From NCBI RefSeq assembly GCF_000515215.1, contig NZ_KI911557.1, positions 1,943,586 through 2,007,585 of the forward strand: DNA of 64,000 nt, in the 5' to 3' direction. The position numbers and the translations under genes were made by a program. This DNA comes from Methylomonas sp. 11b (GTDB lineage Bacteria; Pseudomonadota; Gammaproteobacteria; Methylococcales; Methylomonadaceae). The first letter of the stretch is position 1, and each line of letters starts with the position of its first letter. Positions 17,915 through 26,184 of the stretch are shown piece by piece. A model generated the notes under the pieces. It made no database searches, was not told where the DNA came from, and worked only from the letters and a program-made list of their open reading frames with translations.

Positions 17915-18979
17915 ATGAGCAATCAACCTCGCAATAATCCTGTAAAAACCCGCAATTTGCCAATGCCCATCGATGTCAATCAGGTCTATGGCATTTCGGA
18001 GCAGTCCTGGAAAGTCCTCACCGACGTGACGTTCCCAACCGCTAAAACCCCGGAAGCCATCATGATGGCGCTGGATTACTGCAAGGCCCGCAAACTGGAT
18101 ATATTCAAAAAACCAGTTCATGTGGTGCCGATGTGGAGTGCCGCCTTGGGTCGTAATGTCGAAACTGTCTGGCCGTCCATCATGGAAATCCAGACTACTG
18201 CGTCGCGTACCGGTGTTTGGGCCGGCATGGATAGACCGGTTTGGGGACCTGACATCACCAAGACCTTCACCGGCCGCTACAAAGACGACAACGAGCAATG
18301 GCAAGAATCCAGTGTCACCGTAACCTTCCCGGAATGGGTCGCGGTCACGGTGTACCGGATTGTTGGCGGCAAGCGCTGTGCATTCACCGAGGAAGTGTAT
18401 TGGCAAGAAGCCTATAGCACCGCCGGCGGTAAAAACTCACAAGTGCCTACGGCTATGTGGATCAAACGGCCGAAAGGTCAGTTGGCCAAGTGCGGTAAAG
18501 CCGCTTCGCTACGTGCAGCCTTTCCGGAGGAGTGCGGATACGCCGCCGAGGAAATGGATGGCAAAAGCATCGACGACATGAATGACAGCAGCGTGATTAA
18601 CGGCACTGCCAGTCGTATCGACGAAGCGGACGTTATCGATGATGCGATTGTCGGCAGCGTCGAACCACCGCGGGTGATTGATTTATCCATGATACCGCCC
18701 AAGGTGCAAAAAGCCGTCAGTGAACTGGTTAGGCGCACAGCACTTGCCGGCGCCTGGAAAGCTGCCTACGACTATGCCAATAACAAGTTTGTGGGACTGG
18801 ATCTGACCTATGCCATTGCTGAACTGGATAAAGCATCAGCGGTTGCCAAGACCACATCGGCTCAGGGTGATGTTAATCATCAGCCCCAAGACGCTTCTGG
18901 TATGCCACCCGCTCATGATCCGGCTTCGGAGGCGTTGAACAAGGCTCGCGAGACCTTGGGATCGACGCGTCAGTCATAG
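17915..18979 (+). CDS. bet: Bet/RecT-family single-strand annealing recombinase
   Basis: The 354-residue protein starts at ATG 17915 (AAGGAG at 8 nt). The N-terminal ~210 residues have the phage Bet pattern: EAIMMALDYCKARKLDIFKKPVHVVPMW, then VWPSIMEIQTTASRTG, and the AMWIKRPKGQLAKCGKAASLRAAFPEE block. It anneals complementary single strands and works with the exonuclease encoded two genes downstream. The C-terminal third is less conserved and acidic. SXT-type elements encode the same pair and use it to recombine with each other. It is a free-standing gene with its own leader. Confidence 0.92.
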   Translation: MSNQPRNNPVKTRNLPMPIDVNQVYGISEQSWKVLTDVTFPTAKTPEAIMMALDYCKARKLDIFKKPVHVVPMWSAALGRNVETVWPSIMEIQTTASRTGVWAGMDRPVWGPDITKTFTGRYKDDNEQWQESSVTVTFPEWVAVTVYRIVGGKRCAFTEEVYWQEAYSTAGGKNSQVPTAMWIKRPKGQLAKCGKAASLRAAFPEECGYAAEEMDGKSIDDMNDSSVINGTASRIDEADVIDDAIVGSVEPPRVIDLSMIPPKVQKAVSELVRRTALAGAWKAAYDYANNKFVGLDLTYAIAELDKASAVAKTTSAQGDVNHQPQDASGMPPAHDPASEALNKARETLGSTRQS

Positions 18980-19025
18980 CCGTTTTAGCTATCAACCGCC
19001 GGTAAATTGCCGGTGACTATTTTCA

Positions 19026-19100
19026 ACCCTACCTGGGCGTCCTGAATCGCCCTTGGGGTGAAATTCATGACGCCCTTTTTGTTTATGAGGAGATGTCATG
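19026..19100 (+). promoter_or_regulatory. Hairpin leader of the 110-residue gene, covering its start codon
   Basis: The outer ACCC/GGGT (19026-19029, 19056-19059) surrounds GGGCG-tcctgaat-CGCCC (19035-19052). CATGAC (19066-19071) then pairs with GTCATG (19095-19100), which contains the start codon itself and encloses the GAGGAG ribosome site (19087-19092). Confidence 0.7.
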
Positions 19101-19430
19101 AATGCCATTGATCAATCATCCAACCGCATACCGTGTCATACCGACTGGCATCGCTACGATTCACCCACGGTGATTCGCCGGCATGGCCGTGGTTACTTGG
19201 AGCGTAACTGGAGTCCGGGCAATCCTGTCCATGAAATCCAAGCGCCTACCAAGCCAGAACTGCAAAGTCTGGTCGAAAGCTATGGCGGTTTGGTCATGCC
19301 GACCCCCGATCTCGTGTTGCTGCTGTTTGCAGACTATCACTGGGCCCGGCGTTGTGAGAACCAACTCATCAAACGCGGCGTGTCGACACTGCGCCTAGGC
19401 TGCCATATCCAATTGCAGGAGTATCGGTGA
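19098..19430 (+). CDS. Hypothetical protein between bet and exonuclease
   Basis: The protein has 110 residues and I recognise no family. It is basic and aromatic at the start (DWHRYDSPTVIRRHGRGYLERNW) and has a mixed helix-strand pattern afterwards (PDLVLLLFADYHWARRCENQLIKRGVSTLRLG). The gene has its own hairpin leader and its stop overlaps the start of the exonuclease gene by one base (TGATG), so the two are translationally coupled. A role as exonuclease partner is possible from position only. Confidence 0.7.
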   Translation: MNAIDQSSNRIPCHTDWHRYDSPTVIRRHGRGYLERNWSPGNPVHEIQAPTKPELQSLVESYGGLVMPTPDLVLLLFADYHWARRCENQLIKRGVSTLRLGCHIQLQEYR

Positions 19431-20431
19431 TGAAAGTCATCAATGTCTCTCAGCGATCGCCGGAATGGCGGTTATGGCGTTCACAAGGGCTTAGTGCCAG
19501 TGAGGCGGCGATCATTATGAATCGTTCGCCGCACAAGACGCCTTGGCGATTGTGGGCCGAAAAGACTGGTCTCGTGCTGGAACAAAGCCTGGACAACAAT
19601 CCGTTGATCCGAGTAGGTATCGAGCAAGAACCAGAAGCCTTACAGCGCTTTGAAGATAAACACGATGTCATGCTGCTGCCCCTCTGCGGCGAATCAGATT
19701 GGTATTCGCTAATGCGGGCGTCCTTCGATGGTTTGTCGGAAAACAACGAACCGGTTGAAATCAAATGCCCGCATGAAACGACTTTTCTGGATGTGGTGCT
19801 AAACCGTGAGCAATCTGAAGCCTATCAACTTTACTGGTGCCAAGTGCAACAGCAAATGCTGGTGGCGGATGCACAGCGCGGCTTTTTGTTCTTCTATCAC
19901 CAAGGTCAGGATGTGGAGTTTGAGATCGAGCGGGATGAAGTCTTTTTAAACCGGCTCGTCGATACCGCCATGGAATTCTGGTCGAACGTCAAACAGCGAC
20001 AGGAACCCGAAAAAAATCCTGACCGCGATCTTTATCTACCCAAAGGCCATGCCGAACTGCAATGGCAGCAATTGGCGGCGAATTATCGCGACCATGCGGT
20101 AAAGATCGATGACCTGAAAGCTCAGCTCAAAGCGTTGGAAGCCACTCAATTCGACATCGAGCAAACCTTGGTGTTGTTGATGGGGGATTTCATGGCAGCC
20201 GAGCATTCTGGCTTACGTGTCAGTCGCTTTCAGATCCAAGGCAGTGTGGATTACAAAGCGGTGATGAAGGCCTTACTGCCGGATGTCACCGAAGCAATGC
20301 TTGACACTTATCGAAAACAACCGTCCAGCCGCATCCGCATAACCTGTCGGGATGACTCCGGCAGGCTGGCGGAAGTGCCTTTTGATGCTGACGCGTTGAA
20401 AGAGATGGTCGGTGCTGATTTCTGGTTCTGA
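19430..20431 (+). CDS. YqaJ/lambda-type exonuclease
   Basis: The 333-residue protein starts at ATG 19430 (a GTG at 19427 is the alternative). It has the YqaJ-family signature: RSPEWRLWRSQGLSASEAAIIMNRSP at the start, GIEQEPEALQRFE near residue 65, then SFDGLSE (Asp) and VEIKCP (Glu-x-Lys), which complete the PD-(D/E)xK centre, and YWCQVQQQMLV. It chews one strand of duplex DNA to make the tail that Bet anneals. It has no leader of its own and depends on the upstream gene. The protein ends in ADFWF, a tail shared with two other proteins of this module. Confidence 0.88.
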   Translation: MKVINVSQRSPEWRLWRSQGLSASEAAIIMNRSPHKTPWRLWAEKTGLVLEQSLDNNPLIRVGIEQEPEALQRFEDKHDVMLLPLCGESDWYSLMRASFDGLSENNEPVEIKCPHETTFLDVVLNREQSEAYQLYWCQVQQQMLVADAQRGFLFFYHQGQDVEFEIERDEVFLNRLVDTAMEFWSNVKQRQEPEKNPDRDLYLPKGHAELQWQQLAANYRDHAVKIDDLKAQLKALEATQFDIEQTLVLLMGDFMAAEHSGLRVSRFQIQGSVDYKAVMKALLPDVTEAMLDTYRKQPSSRIRITCRDDSGRLAEVPFDADALKEMVGADFWF

Positions 20432-20481
20432 TCTCGGGTTTTGACGTCAGTGAAGAAAATTTAGCTGGAAAACAGTTTGGC

Positions 20482-20580
20482 TGTTTCATTCGAAACACGC
20501 TGAATCCGGTGTGAACCGGCGTTCCGCTATCAGGCGGCATGAAGGTGAATAACGTTTATGTATCAGGTGCGTCAAGCCTG
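20482..20580 (+). ncRNA. Structured RNA element, copy 2
   Basis: P1 is TGTTTC-attc-GAAACA (20482-20497), P2 CCGG-6 nt-CCGG (20506-20519), P3 CCG/CGG (20524-20537) and P4 CAGG-TGCGTCAAG-CCTG (20564-20580). P1 differs on both sides from copies 1 and 3 and still pairs. The constant parts are CGTTCCG, GCGGC and the P4 loop. It lies directly upstream of the leader of the 73-residue gene, on the same strand. Confidence 0.72.
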
Positions 20581-20589
20581 GTTTGCAGT

Positions 20590-20653
20590 CCCGTCGGGGT
20601 TCATCACCCTAGCGGGTCATGGTGGCCCCTTTTATCAACAAAGGAGGTTCGCT
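20590..20653 (+). promoter_or_regulatory. Hairpin leader, ribosome site buried
   Basis: The outer CCCG/CGGG (20590-20593, 20613-20616) encloses GGGT-tcatc-ACCC (20597-20609). CCCCTTT (20626-20632) then pairs with AAAGG and, past a bulged A, GG (20640-20647), so the strong AAGGAGG ribosome site lies entirely within a helix. Confidence 0.68.
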
Positions 20654-20875
20654 ATGAATAAAGACTTTTGGAAATGCCTATTTTGCTGGTTGGAAACGGC
20701 CAGTGTGGACGAGATTAGAGATAAACAGCGTGTGGTTCGGCAGATGCTCGGTCAAACCCGAGATCCGGATTTCAAAGCCGACATTCGTCGTATTTTGCGC
20801 TTTATGGACGAGGAAATCCTCGCCCGCGCGGAATTGGCGAACCTGATGCGAATGTCAGTATCGATGCCTCGCTAA
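20654..20875 (+). CDS. Small hypothetical protein
   Basis: The protein has 73 residues from ATG 20654, which follows AAGGAGG at 6 nt. It begins MNKDFWKCLFCWLETA and continues as two amphipathic, charged helices (VDEIRDKQRVVRQML and DFKADIRRILRFMDEEILARAELANLMRM). I do not recognise the family. An upstream frame to 20558 is only the structured element read through. The element, leader and strong ribosome site support a real gene. Confidence 0.7.
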   Translation: MNKDFWKCLFCWLETASVDEIRDKQRVVRQMLGQTRDPDFKADIRRILRFMDEEILARAELANLMRMSVSMPR

Positions 20876-20950
20876 AGGTAGTTTTGACACCACTTTAACC
20901 TTTTATCGTTCAACGTACTAACCCCCTGGCTAGCCAGGAATTTATCTCAA

Positions 20951-21028
20951 CCCGACGGGGACACACTACCCGTCAGGGGAATGGTGCGCCTCGTGTTGCG
21001 GGTTTAACCCAAACATAAGGAGTTCACC
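20951..21028 (+). promoter_or_regulatory. Hairpin leader of the CobS-like gene
   Basis: CCC-GACGGG (20951-20959) pairs with CCCGTC-a-GGG (20969-20978), nine pairs with one bulge. Downstream, GGTG-cgc-CTC (20983-20992) can pair with GAG-tt-CACC (21020-21028), covering the AAGGAG site, with a small GGGTT/AACCC hairpin inside. A separate palindrome CCTGGCTAGCCAGG lies at 20925-20938. Confidence 0.68.
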
Positions 21029-21970
21029 ATGTATCAATCCTATTCGATTGCCGACACCTTCGGCATACCTGCACCGGTCTCCATGAAAGTGGAAGGCTTT
21101 ATCCCAGGACAAAACGCTTATGTCCCGGCGCAAAAACCCTATGTGTTTCGCAAGGATCATTTGCGCGACGTATTGGCGTTTTTAGGTTCTGCTAATGGTG
21201 ACGGCTTATATCTGACTGGTCCTACCGGTTCCGGTAAAACCTCGTTGTTGGAACAAGTCGCTGCGCGTCTCAATTGGGGTGTGCATTCGGTCACCGGCCA
21301 TGGTCGACTGGAACTCAACGATCTGCTCGGCCAATACATGCTGGTCGACGGCGGTGCGATGAAGTGGATCGATGGCCCCTTGACCTTGGCGGTACGCTTG
21401 GGCCATGTGTTGTTGATCAACGAAATCGATGCCATTGATCCCGCAGAGTTGATCGGCCTGAATGAAATCGTCGAAGGCAAGCCGTTGACGATTCCGCAGA
21501 CCGGCGATGTGATTGCCCCACATCCCAAATTCCGTTTGGTCGCCACCGGCAATAGTGCAGGTAGCGGCGATCAGTCGGGCTTGTATCAGGGCGTGTTACG
21601 TCAAAACCTGGCGTTTCTGGATCGCTTTCGTTTAATGGAAGTCGGTTACCCGGAGCCTGAAGACGAAATGAAACTGTTGGCCGATGTGGTGCCGAGCATG
21701 CCGGAAACGGTGCGCGAAAGCATGATCAAGGTCGCCAATCAGATTCGCAAGGTGTTTATCGGTGGTGTCGATGGTAGCGGTATGTTATCCGTGACCCTGT
21801 CGACCCGCGGTTTAGTGCGTTGGGCGTCATTGGTGGCCACCTTCAAAAGTGCGCCCAATGCCTTGGCCTATTCGCTGGATCGGGCCTTGACCTTCCGAGC
21901 CGAGCCCGCCGAACGCGAAGCGATTCATCGCATCGCCAAGGATGTGTTTGGCGATGACTGGCAGGTCTAG
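21029..21970 (+). CDS. CobS/MoxR-type AAA+ ATPase
   Basis: The 313-residue protein has Walker A GPTGSGKTS (near residue 66), Walker B LLINEIDAIDP (near residue 130), sensor 1 ATGNS (near residue 172) and an arginine-finger-like FLDRFR. The N-terminal VEGFIPGQNAYVPAQKPYVFRKD region is as in the CobS subunit of cobaltochelatase-like proteins carried by SXT/R391 and IncA/C elements. Such ATPases usually work with a VWA partner, here encoded three genes downstream, to remodel a client protein; the client is unknown. The next gene starts 2 bp after the stop. Confidence 0.88.
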   Translation: MYQSYSIADTFGIPAPVSMKVEGFIPGQNAYVPAQKPYVFRKDHLRDVLAFLGSANGDGLYLTGPTGSGKTSLLEQVAARLNWGVHSVTGHGRLELNDLLGQYMLVDGGAMKWIDGPLTLAVRLGHVLLINEIDAIDPAELIGLNEIVEGKPLTIPQTGDVIAPHPKFRLVATGNSAGSGDQSGLYQGVLRQNLAFLDRFRLMEVGYPEPEDEMKLLADVVPSMPETVRESMIKVANQIRKVFIGGVDGSGMLSVTLSTRGLVRWASLVATFKSAPNALAYSLDRALTFRAEPAEREAIHRIAKDVFGDDWQV

Positions 21971-21972
21971 TC

Positions 21973-22740
21973 ATGGCCGCCTGGAATCTCTATCGTCATC
22001 ATAACAGTGACGGCAGTTCTAAAGACTGGGCGGTCAGGAGTAACTCGGATGGCAGTATAACTACTCGTTGGGGCAAAACGGCAGATCGATTGCCGGGCGT
22101 AAGTAACCGTTACGGCCTGAAGCAACCCGACATCGAACGACAAAAACAGGCCAAAGGCTATGTGTTGGTCGCCGAGGTGGATATTGATGTTAACGGCAAT
22201 GTGGTGGTTCCGGGTAAGACTCCGGCAACGTCATCACAATTGCCTGAACCTGATGCAAATCCCGAGTCTGTGCCAGCACCGCCAGTCGAGGCACTTTATT
22301 GGACCATTGATTGCCATGCAAAGCAGTCTATCCGTGTGGAATTGGGTATCGAGATCGAGCGACTGATCGGCGTTATTCAATCGGTATCGGATCAGCAATC
22401 TAAGCCTGAACAAGACTGGGATGGTTGGCAACAATTGATTGATACCACCCTCAATGCTGAAACCTTTGAACTAAGTGGTCAGATCAAATCAGTGCATGGT
22501 GTTTTGCCCTGGCTGTTTTTACTGGCACTGAAAGCAAAAGGCTTTAAAGGCGCGGACATTGATATTGCCACCGAAACCGCCCGAGATCTCTCGGCCGATC
22601 TGAAAGCTGAACAGGACGTGCTGGCATTTTTCGGCACCGACCTCGACAGTATTCGTGAAACTGCTGAAATCTTAGGTCTACTCAAACCCCGATTAAATCT
22701 GGCAGCGGCCATGTCCGACACGGACGACTGCTGGTTTTAA
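21973..22740 (+). CDS. WGR-like domain protein
   Basis: The 255-residue protein begins with a WGR-like fold (WNLYRHHNSDGSSKDWAVRSNSDGSITTRWGKTADRLPG and KAKGY-type ending near residue 60), a module thought to bind nucleic acids. A proline-rich linker follows (residues 80-100), then a helical C-terminal half of unknown type. It is coupled to the CobS-like gene (2 bp) and has no leader of its own. The protein ends in DTDDCWF, resembling the acidic tip of SSB and the ends of two neighbours. Confidence 0.75.
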   Translation: MAAWNLYRHHNSDGSSKDWAVRSNSDGSITTRWGKTADRLPGVSNRYGLKQPDIERQKQAKGYVLVAEVDIDVNGNVVVPGKTPATSSQLPEPDANPESVPAPPVEALYWTIDCHAKQSIRVELGIEIERLIGVIQSVSDQQSKPEQDWDGWQQLIDTTLNAETFELSGQIKSVHGVLPWLFLLALKAKGFKGADIDIATETARDLSADLKAEQDVLAFFGTDLDSIRETAEILGLLKPRLNLAAAMSDTDDCWF

Positions 22741-22761
22741 CCCATATTGTTTTTTATTTAA

Positions 22762-22823
22762 CCCGAAAGGGGCGCATCGGCCCCAACGGGATGGGTGTGC
22801 CTCTAATTTTTTAGGAGGTTCCC
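22762..22823 (+). promoter_or_regulatory. Hairpin leader of the DUF3150 gene
   Basis: The outer CCCG/CGGG (22762-22765, 22787-22790) surrounds GGGGC-gcatcg-GCCCC (22769-22784). Then GGG-tgtg-CCTC (22793-22803) pairs with GAGG-tt-CCC (22815-22823), hiding AGGAGG and ending at the ATG. Confidence 0.72.
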
Positions 22824-24014
22824 ATGTCTCATGAAACGCAAGTGATATTAGATCGCGTGGTATTGGTGAAAGTCGAAGCCAATATCTACGGCGCACGCAA
22901 GAAACTGAAAAAAGAAGACCTGGTGCTGGCCGATGGTAGCAAATTGCCGCCGGAGGATTTAGCCAGCCTAGGCTCCAAACGTTTGCTCGATCCCGATAAG
23001 CTGACGGTATTCAACCGCCTGAAGAAAGAAGCTGAACGCATATGTTTGCGCGTCGGCACCCGCTTTCTGGGTGGTTTTGCCGTGCCGGTTGAGTCCGCAG
23101 CCAGCATTACTGCTGAACTCGAGCGCATTGCGCTGGATTTTGCAGCAGCTAAAACCGAGTTTATTGCCGGTTACGATGCGGCGGTCACTGACTGGGTGGT
23201 TCGCCATCCGGAATTTGCCGGCATCATCGAACAAGCGGTGGATTCAGTGGAGTTTGTCTCGACGCGACTATCGTTTGATTTTCTGGTGGTGAGTGTCGGT
23301 TTACCCGATAGCTTGCCGCCGGCGGATGTTGCACGTCTGGAAAGCAAAATCGGTTCACTCAGTGAGCAGATGTTCTACGAAATCTCCGTGGAAGCCAATC
23401 AACTCATCGAGCAGTCGTTGCTAGGTAAGGAGCAAGTGACGCGTAATGCGTTACGGCCGATTCGCCGCATGCGCGACAAGCTCGATGGGCTAGGTTTTCT
23501 GGATCATCGGGTCGCGCCGGTCGTCAGCACCATTGACGATTTATTGGCGAGAATTCCCAACAAAGGCGCTATTGAAGGCAGCATTTTGCAGGAGATTCTA
23601 GCCACGGCGATGCTGTTGTCCGATCCGGATAAAACCCGGCGGCACGGCGAAGGACTTTTGACGACTCAACCGCCCGTTGTTGAAGAGACTGAAGAAGTCA
23701 TCGAATACGCGGAGCCCGAGCCACCAGCAGTACTCGTCGCGCCAACAGCACCAACACCAGTCATCGCTGAAAGCGTTTCAGACACTCCCGATTTTACCGA
23801 TCTGTTTGATGGCATCTTTGATGATGAACTCGAAGCGGAATCGACAGCGGATAACTGGGCGCTTGAGGTCTTGCTGGATAAAAGTCAGACCGCTCTAAAA
23901 ACCGGTAACGATACCGATGAATCCAACCCTTCTGAGCATTCAGCAGAACCTGAAACGGTGACTGCGGGAGACGATGAGGAGGCGGACGATTCTGACCAGG
24001 ACTACTGGTTCTGA
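22824..24014 (+). CDS. DUF3150 family protein
   Basis: The 396-residue protein matches the DUF3150 pattern at its start (VILDRVVLVKVEANIYGARKKL, then KRLLDPDKLTVFNRLKKEAERICLRVGTRFLGGFAVP). It is mostly helical up to about residue 280, then a Pro/Glu/Ala-rich disordered tail leads to a very acidic end (DDEEADDSDQDYWF). DUF3150 genes sit between CobS-like and VWA genes in conjugative elements and may link the ATPase to its partner. The function is not known. The AGGAGG ribosome site is 6 nt from the ATG. Confidence 0.82.
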   Translation: MSHETQVILDRVVLVKVEANIYGARKKLKKEDLVLADGSKLPPEDLASLGSKRLLDPDKLTVFNRLKKEAERICLRVGTRFLGGFAVPVESAASITAELERIALDFAAAKTEFIAGYDAAVTDWVVRHPEFAGIIEQAVDSVEFVSTRLSFDFLVVSVGLPDSLPPADVARLESKIGSLSEQMFYEISVEANQLIEQSLLGKEQVTRNALRPIRRMRDKLDGLGFLDHRVAPVVSTIDDLLARIPNKGAIEGSILQEILATAMLLSDPDKTRRHGEGLLTTQPPVVEETEEVIEYAEPEPPAVLVAPTAPTPVIAESVSDTPDFTDLFDGIFDDELEAESTADNWALEVLLDKSQTALKTGNDTDESNPSEHSAEPETVTAGDDEEADDSDQDYWF

Positions 24015-24035
24015 TCTGACGCCATTTAACTATTC

Positions 24036-24098
24036 ACCCACTGGGGCAAATTCATGTCCCTCTGGGGTCGTGGTTTGCTCCAACTTTTGGAGCAAACC
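24036..24098 (+). promoter_or_regulatory. Hairpin leader of the VWA gene with a 12-bp stem over the ribosome site
   Basis: The outer ACCC/GGGT (24036-24039, 24065-24068) surrounds GGGGCA-aattca-TGTCCC (24043-24060). GGTTTGCTCCAA (24072-24083) then pairs perfectly over 12 bases with TTGGAGCAAACC (24087-24098). The GGAG ribosome site is inside this stem and the start codon follows at once. It is the strongest such structure in the window. Confidence 0.8.
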
Positions 24099-25913
24099 AT
24101 GAAAAATAGAACCTTACACCACGCATTTCCCATCGTCGCGGCGGCCATTGGCAATCGCTTTGGCATTAAAGTCTGTGTCGGCGGAGATCAAGCCGAAACC
24201 GATGGCCAAACCATTTGGCTGCCGGCCTATGAGGGCGACGATGCGGATTATCAGGATTACGCCTGGGGGCTATTGGCTCATGAAGCCGCGCATATTCGTT
24301 ATTCGGATTTTACGCTGCGCTATGGCAGTTCGGTATTACGGCGGCGCTTATGCAATGCGATTGAAGATGTCCGTATCGAGCACGAACTGGCCAAGGACTT
24401 TCCGGGTACCAGGCTGACGATACGCACGGTGATTGAAAAGATGATTGCCAAAGGCGACTTTGTGGCCAACAGCATTGATGATCATCCGGCCAATATCCTC
24501 TATAGTTTTGTCTTGAAAAGTTTGCGTGCCAGGGTGTTGGGTCAAACGGCCTTACTGCCTTTGGTCGAGCAAACCGAAATGGCGCTGAAGGCAAAGTTTC
24601 CGAAAGGTGCGGTGACCCGGCTGAAAGGCTTGTTGTCCGAAGTGCCGATGGGTTTGCAGTCTGAATCCGATTGCCTGCAATTGACTGATCGCATCCTGAC
24701 CATGATTGAGCAGGAATTCGAGCAACAACGGCAGCGCAATCAGCAATCGGCAGATGATGGAAACACCCCTGAACCGGATGATACGGATCAGGATACTGAA
24801 TCAGCCGATTCGGACGATTCGAATGGCTCGGATTCCCAGGATGAAATGGAGCCCAATGAACGATTGCCCGCCGACACTGACGACGATCCGTCATCAGCAT
24901 CGGCGGGTAGCGATGATTCAAATCCGGAAAATCCTGACGATGAGCCGACAACGCACTCCGATAACAATTCATCCAACCCACAAGGGGATGCTGAAGAGGT
25001 CACGGAAATTGCCGACCCGATGGGCATCTTACAAACCCTGTTGTCCGCTGGTGACAGTGACATCGAGCAAGACCTTTTCGAATCGCTGAAATCCGCGTTG
25101 TCGTTGGCAGCGGAAAACGCATCGGAACTGCTGATGCCCAGTGGCATCGAGCCGCCTATGGACGATCGGGCGGGTGCGTTTTTGCTGCGTAAGGTGCAAA
25201 GCGAATCGGGGAAAATCCGTGCTGCTCTACAAGGCTTGGTGCAATCGCAAACCATCAACCGCTCGCAACACGCATGTCGTGGACGTCGGATGGATGGCAA
25301 GCGTTTACACCGCTTGCCACTGGGTGAAACCAAACTGTTTCAGCGCAAAGAGATCAAAGCGTCACCCAATACGGCCATTCATCTGTTACTCGATAAATCC
25401 GAAAGCATGGGTTATCAGGTCACCGATAGCCAAGGTCAGTCCGTTGGATCACGAATGCCAATTGCGTTGGAAGCGACCTTGGCACTGGCGTTGGCCTTTG
25501 AAGGCATTCCGGGGGTTAACCCTGGCGTGACTGCGTTTCCAGGCCATCAAAACGATTCGGTATTCCGATTACTGGAGCATGGCCAACGCGTGAACGCCCG
25601 AACCGGCGCCTTTTCGCTAGCCGCTACGGGTAGTACGCCGATGACCGAAGCGATTTGGTTTGGTGCGGCGTCGCTGCTGCGTTGCCGGGAACCGCGCAAG
25701 GTATTGATGGTAATGACCGATGGTCAACCCAACGATACCTTGAGCACGCTGGATATTTTGCAGCGTTGCCGGGATAGCGGTATTGAAACGGTCGGCATTG
25801 GTTTGGGGCTGGATGTCAGTCATCTATTCCCGATTGCCATTACCATCAACGAGCTTCAGGAGTTGAGAGCGCAATTGTTCGATCTCTCGAAAGCGGTGTT
25901 GTTGGCGGCCTAA
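24099..25913 (+). CDS. CobT-like VWA protein with an HExxH motif
   Basis: The 604-residue protein starts at ATG 24099; the frame is open to 24054 but crosses the hairpin. Near residue 60 is LLAHEAAHIRYSDF, a zinc-protease-like HExxH motif (His61, Glu62, His65). A very acidic Ser/Asp/Asn linker spans about residues 215-305. The C-terminal VWA domain has the MIDAS motif DKSESMG and later MTDGQPND. VWA proteins pair with MoxR/CobS ATPases, here encoded upstream. The HExxH motif suggests a metal-dependent peptidase or a metal site, not shown. A 350-bp spacer follows. Confidence 0.82.
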   Translation: MKNRTLHHAFPIVAAAIGNRFGIKVCVGGDQAETDGQTIWLPAYEGDDADYQDYAWGLLAHEAAHIRYSDFTLRYGSSVLRRRLCNAIEDVRIEHELAKDFPGTRLTIRTVIEKMIAKGDFVANSIDDHPANILYSFVLKSLRARVLGQTALLPLVEQTEMALKAKFPKGAVTRLKGLLSEVPMGLQSESDCLQLTDRILTMIEQEFEQQRQRNQQSADDGNTPEPDDTDQDTESADSDDSNGSDSQDEMEPNERLPADTDDDPSSASAGSDDSNPENPDDEPTTHSDNNSSNPQGDAEEVTEIADPMGILQTLLSAGDSDIEQDLFESLKSALSLAAENASELLMPSGIEPPMDDRAGAFLLRKVQSESGKIRAALQGLVQSQTINRSQHACRGRRMDGKRLHRLPLGETKLFQRKEIKASPNTAIHLLLDKSESMGYQVTDSQGQSVGSRMPIALEATLALALAFEGIPGVNPGVTAFPGHQNDSVFRLLEHGQRVNARTGAFSLAATGSTPMTEAIWFGAASLLRCREPRKVLMVMTDGQPNDTLSTLDILQRCRDSGIETVGIGLGLDVSHLFPIAITINELQELRAQLFDLSKAVLLAA

Positions 25914-26049
25914 ATCACCGCCAGTCAATTATCCGTAGCCCAATCCTTAGGTCATAACCTAAGCGATTGTGGCTATGGGTAGCTGATTGTCTCCAGGTTT
26001 GTCGAATGCACTCACTTCCTAGAGCTCATTCAACAAACAGACATTTCAT

Positions 26050-26147
26050 GCGTTCTTTCCAGAATGCTGAATCCGACTTTGGTCGGCGTTCCGTCTTTAA
26101 GCGGCGAGCACGTTAAACCGTGATCGTGTCGGGTGCGTTAAGCCCGA
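26050..26147 (+). ncRNA. Structured RNA element, copy 3
   Basis: P1 is GCGTTCT-ttcc-AGAATGC (26050-26067, one G-T pair), P2 CCGA-6 nt-TCGG (26073-26086), P3 CCG/CGG (26091-26104), an extra helix CACG-ttaaac-CGTG (26109-26122), and P4 TCGGG-TGCGTTAAG-CCCGA (26129-26147). Relative to copies 1 and 2, both P2 and P4 change on both strands and keep pairing. It fills most of the 350-bp spacer after the VWA gene. Confidence 0.74.
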
Positions 26148-26184
26148 TGTAAATCGCAGAGGTATTCACCCCTGCAAATCTAAA

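Noticed and set aside
24310..24981. 223-codon minus-strand frame inside the VWA gene
   Set aside because: It is a shadow of the acidic linker and N-terminal domain; its composition is low-complexity.
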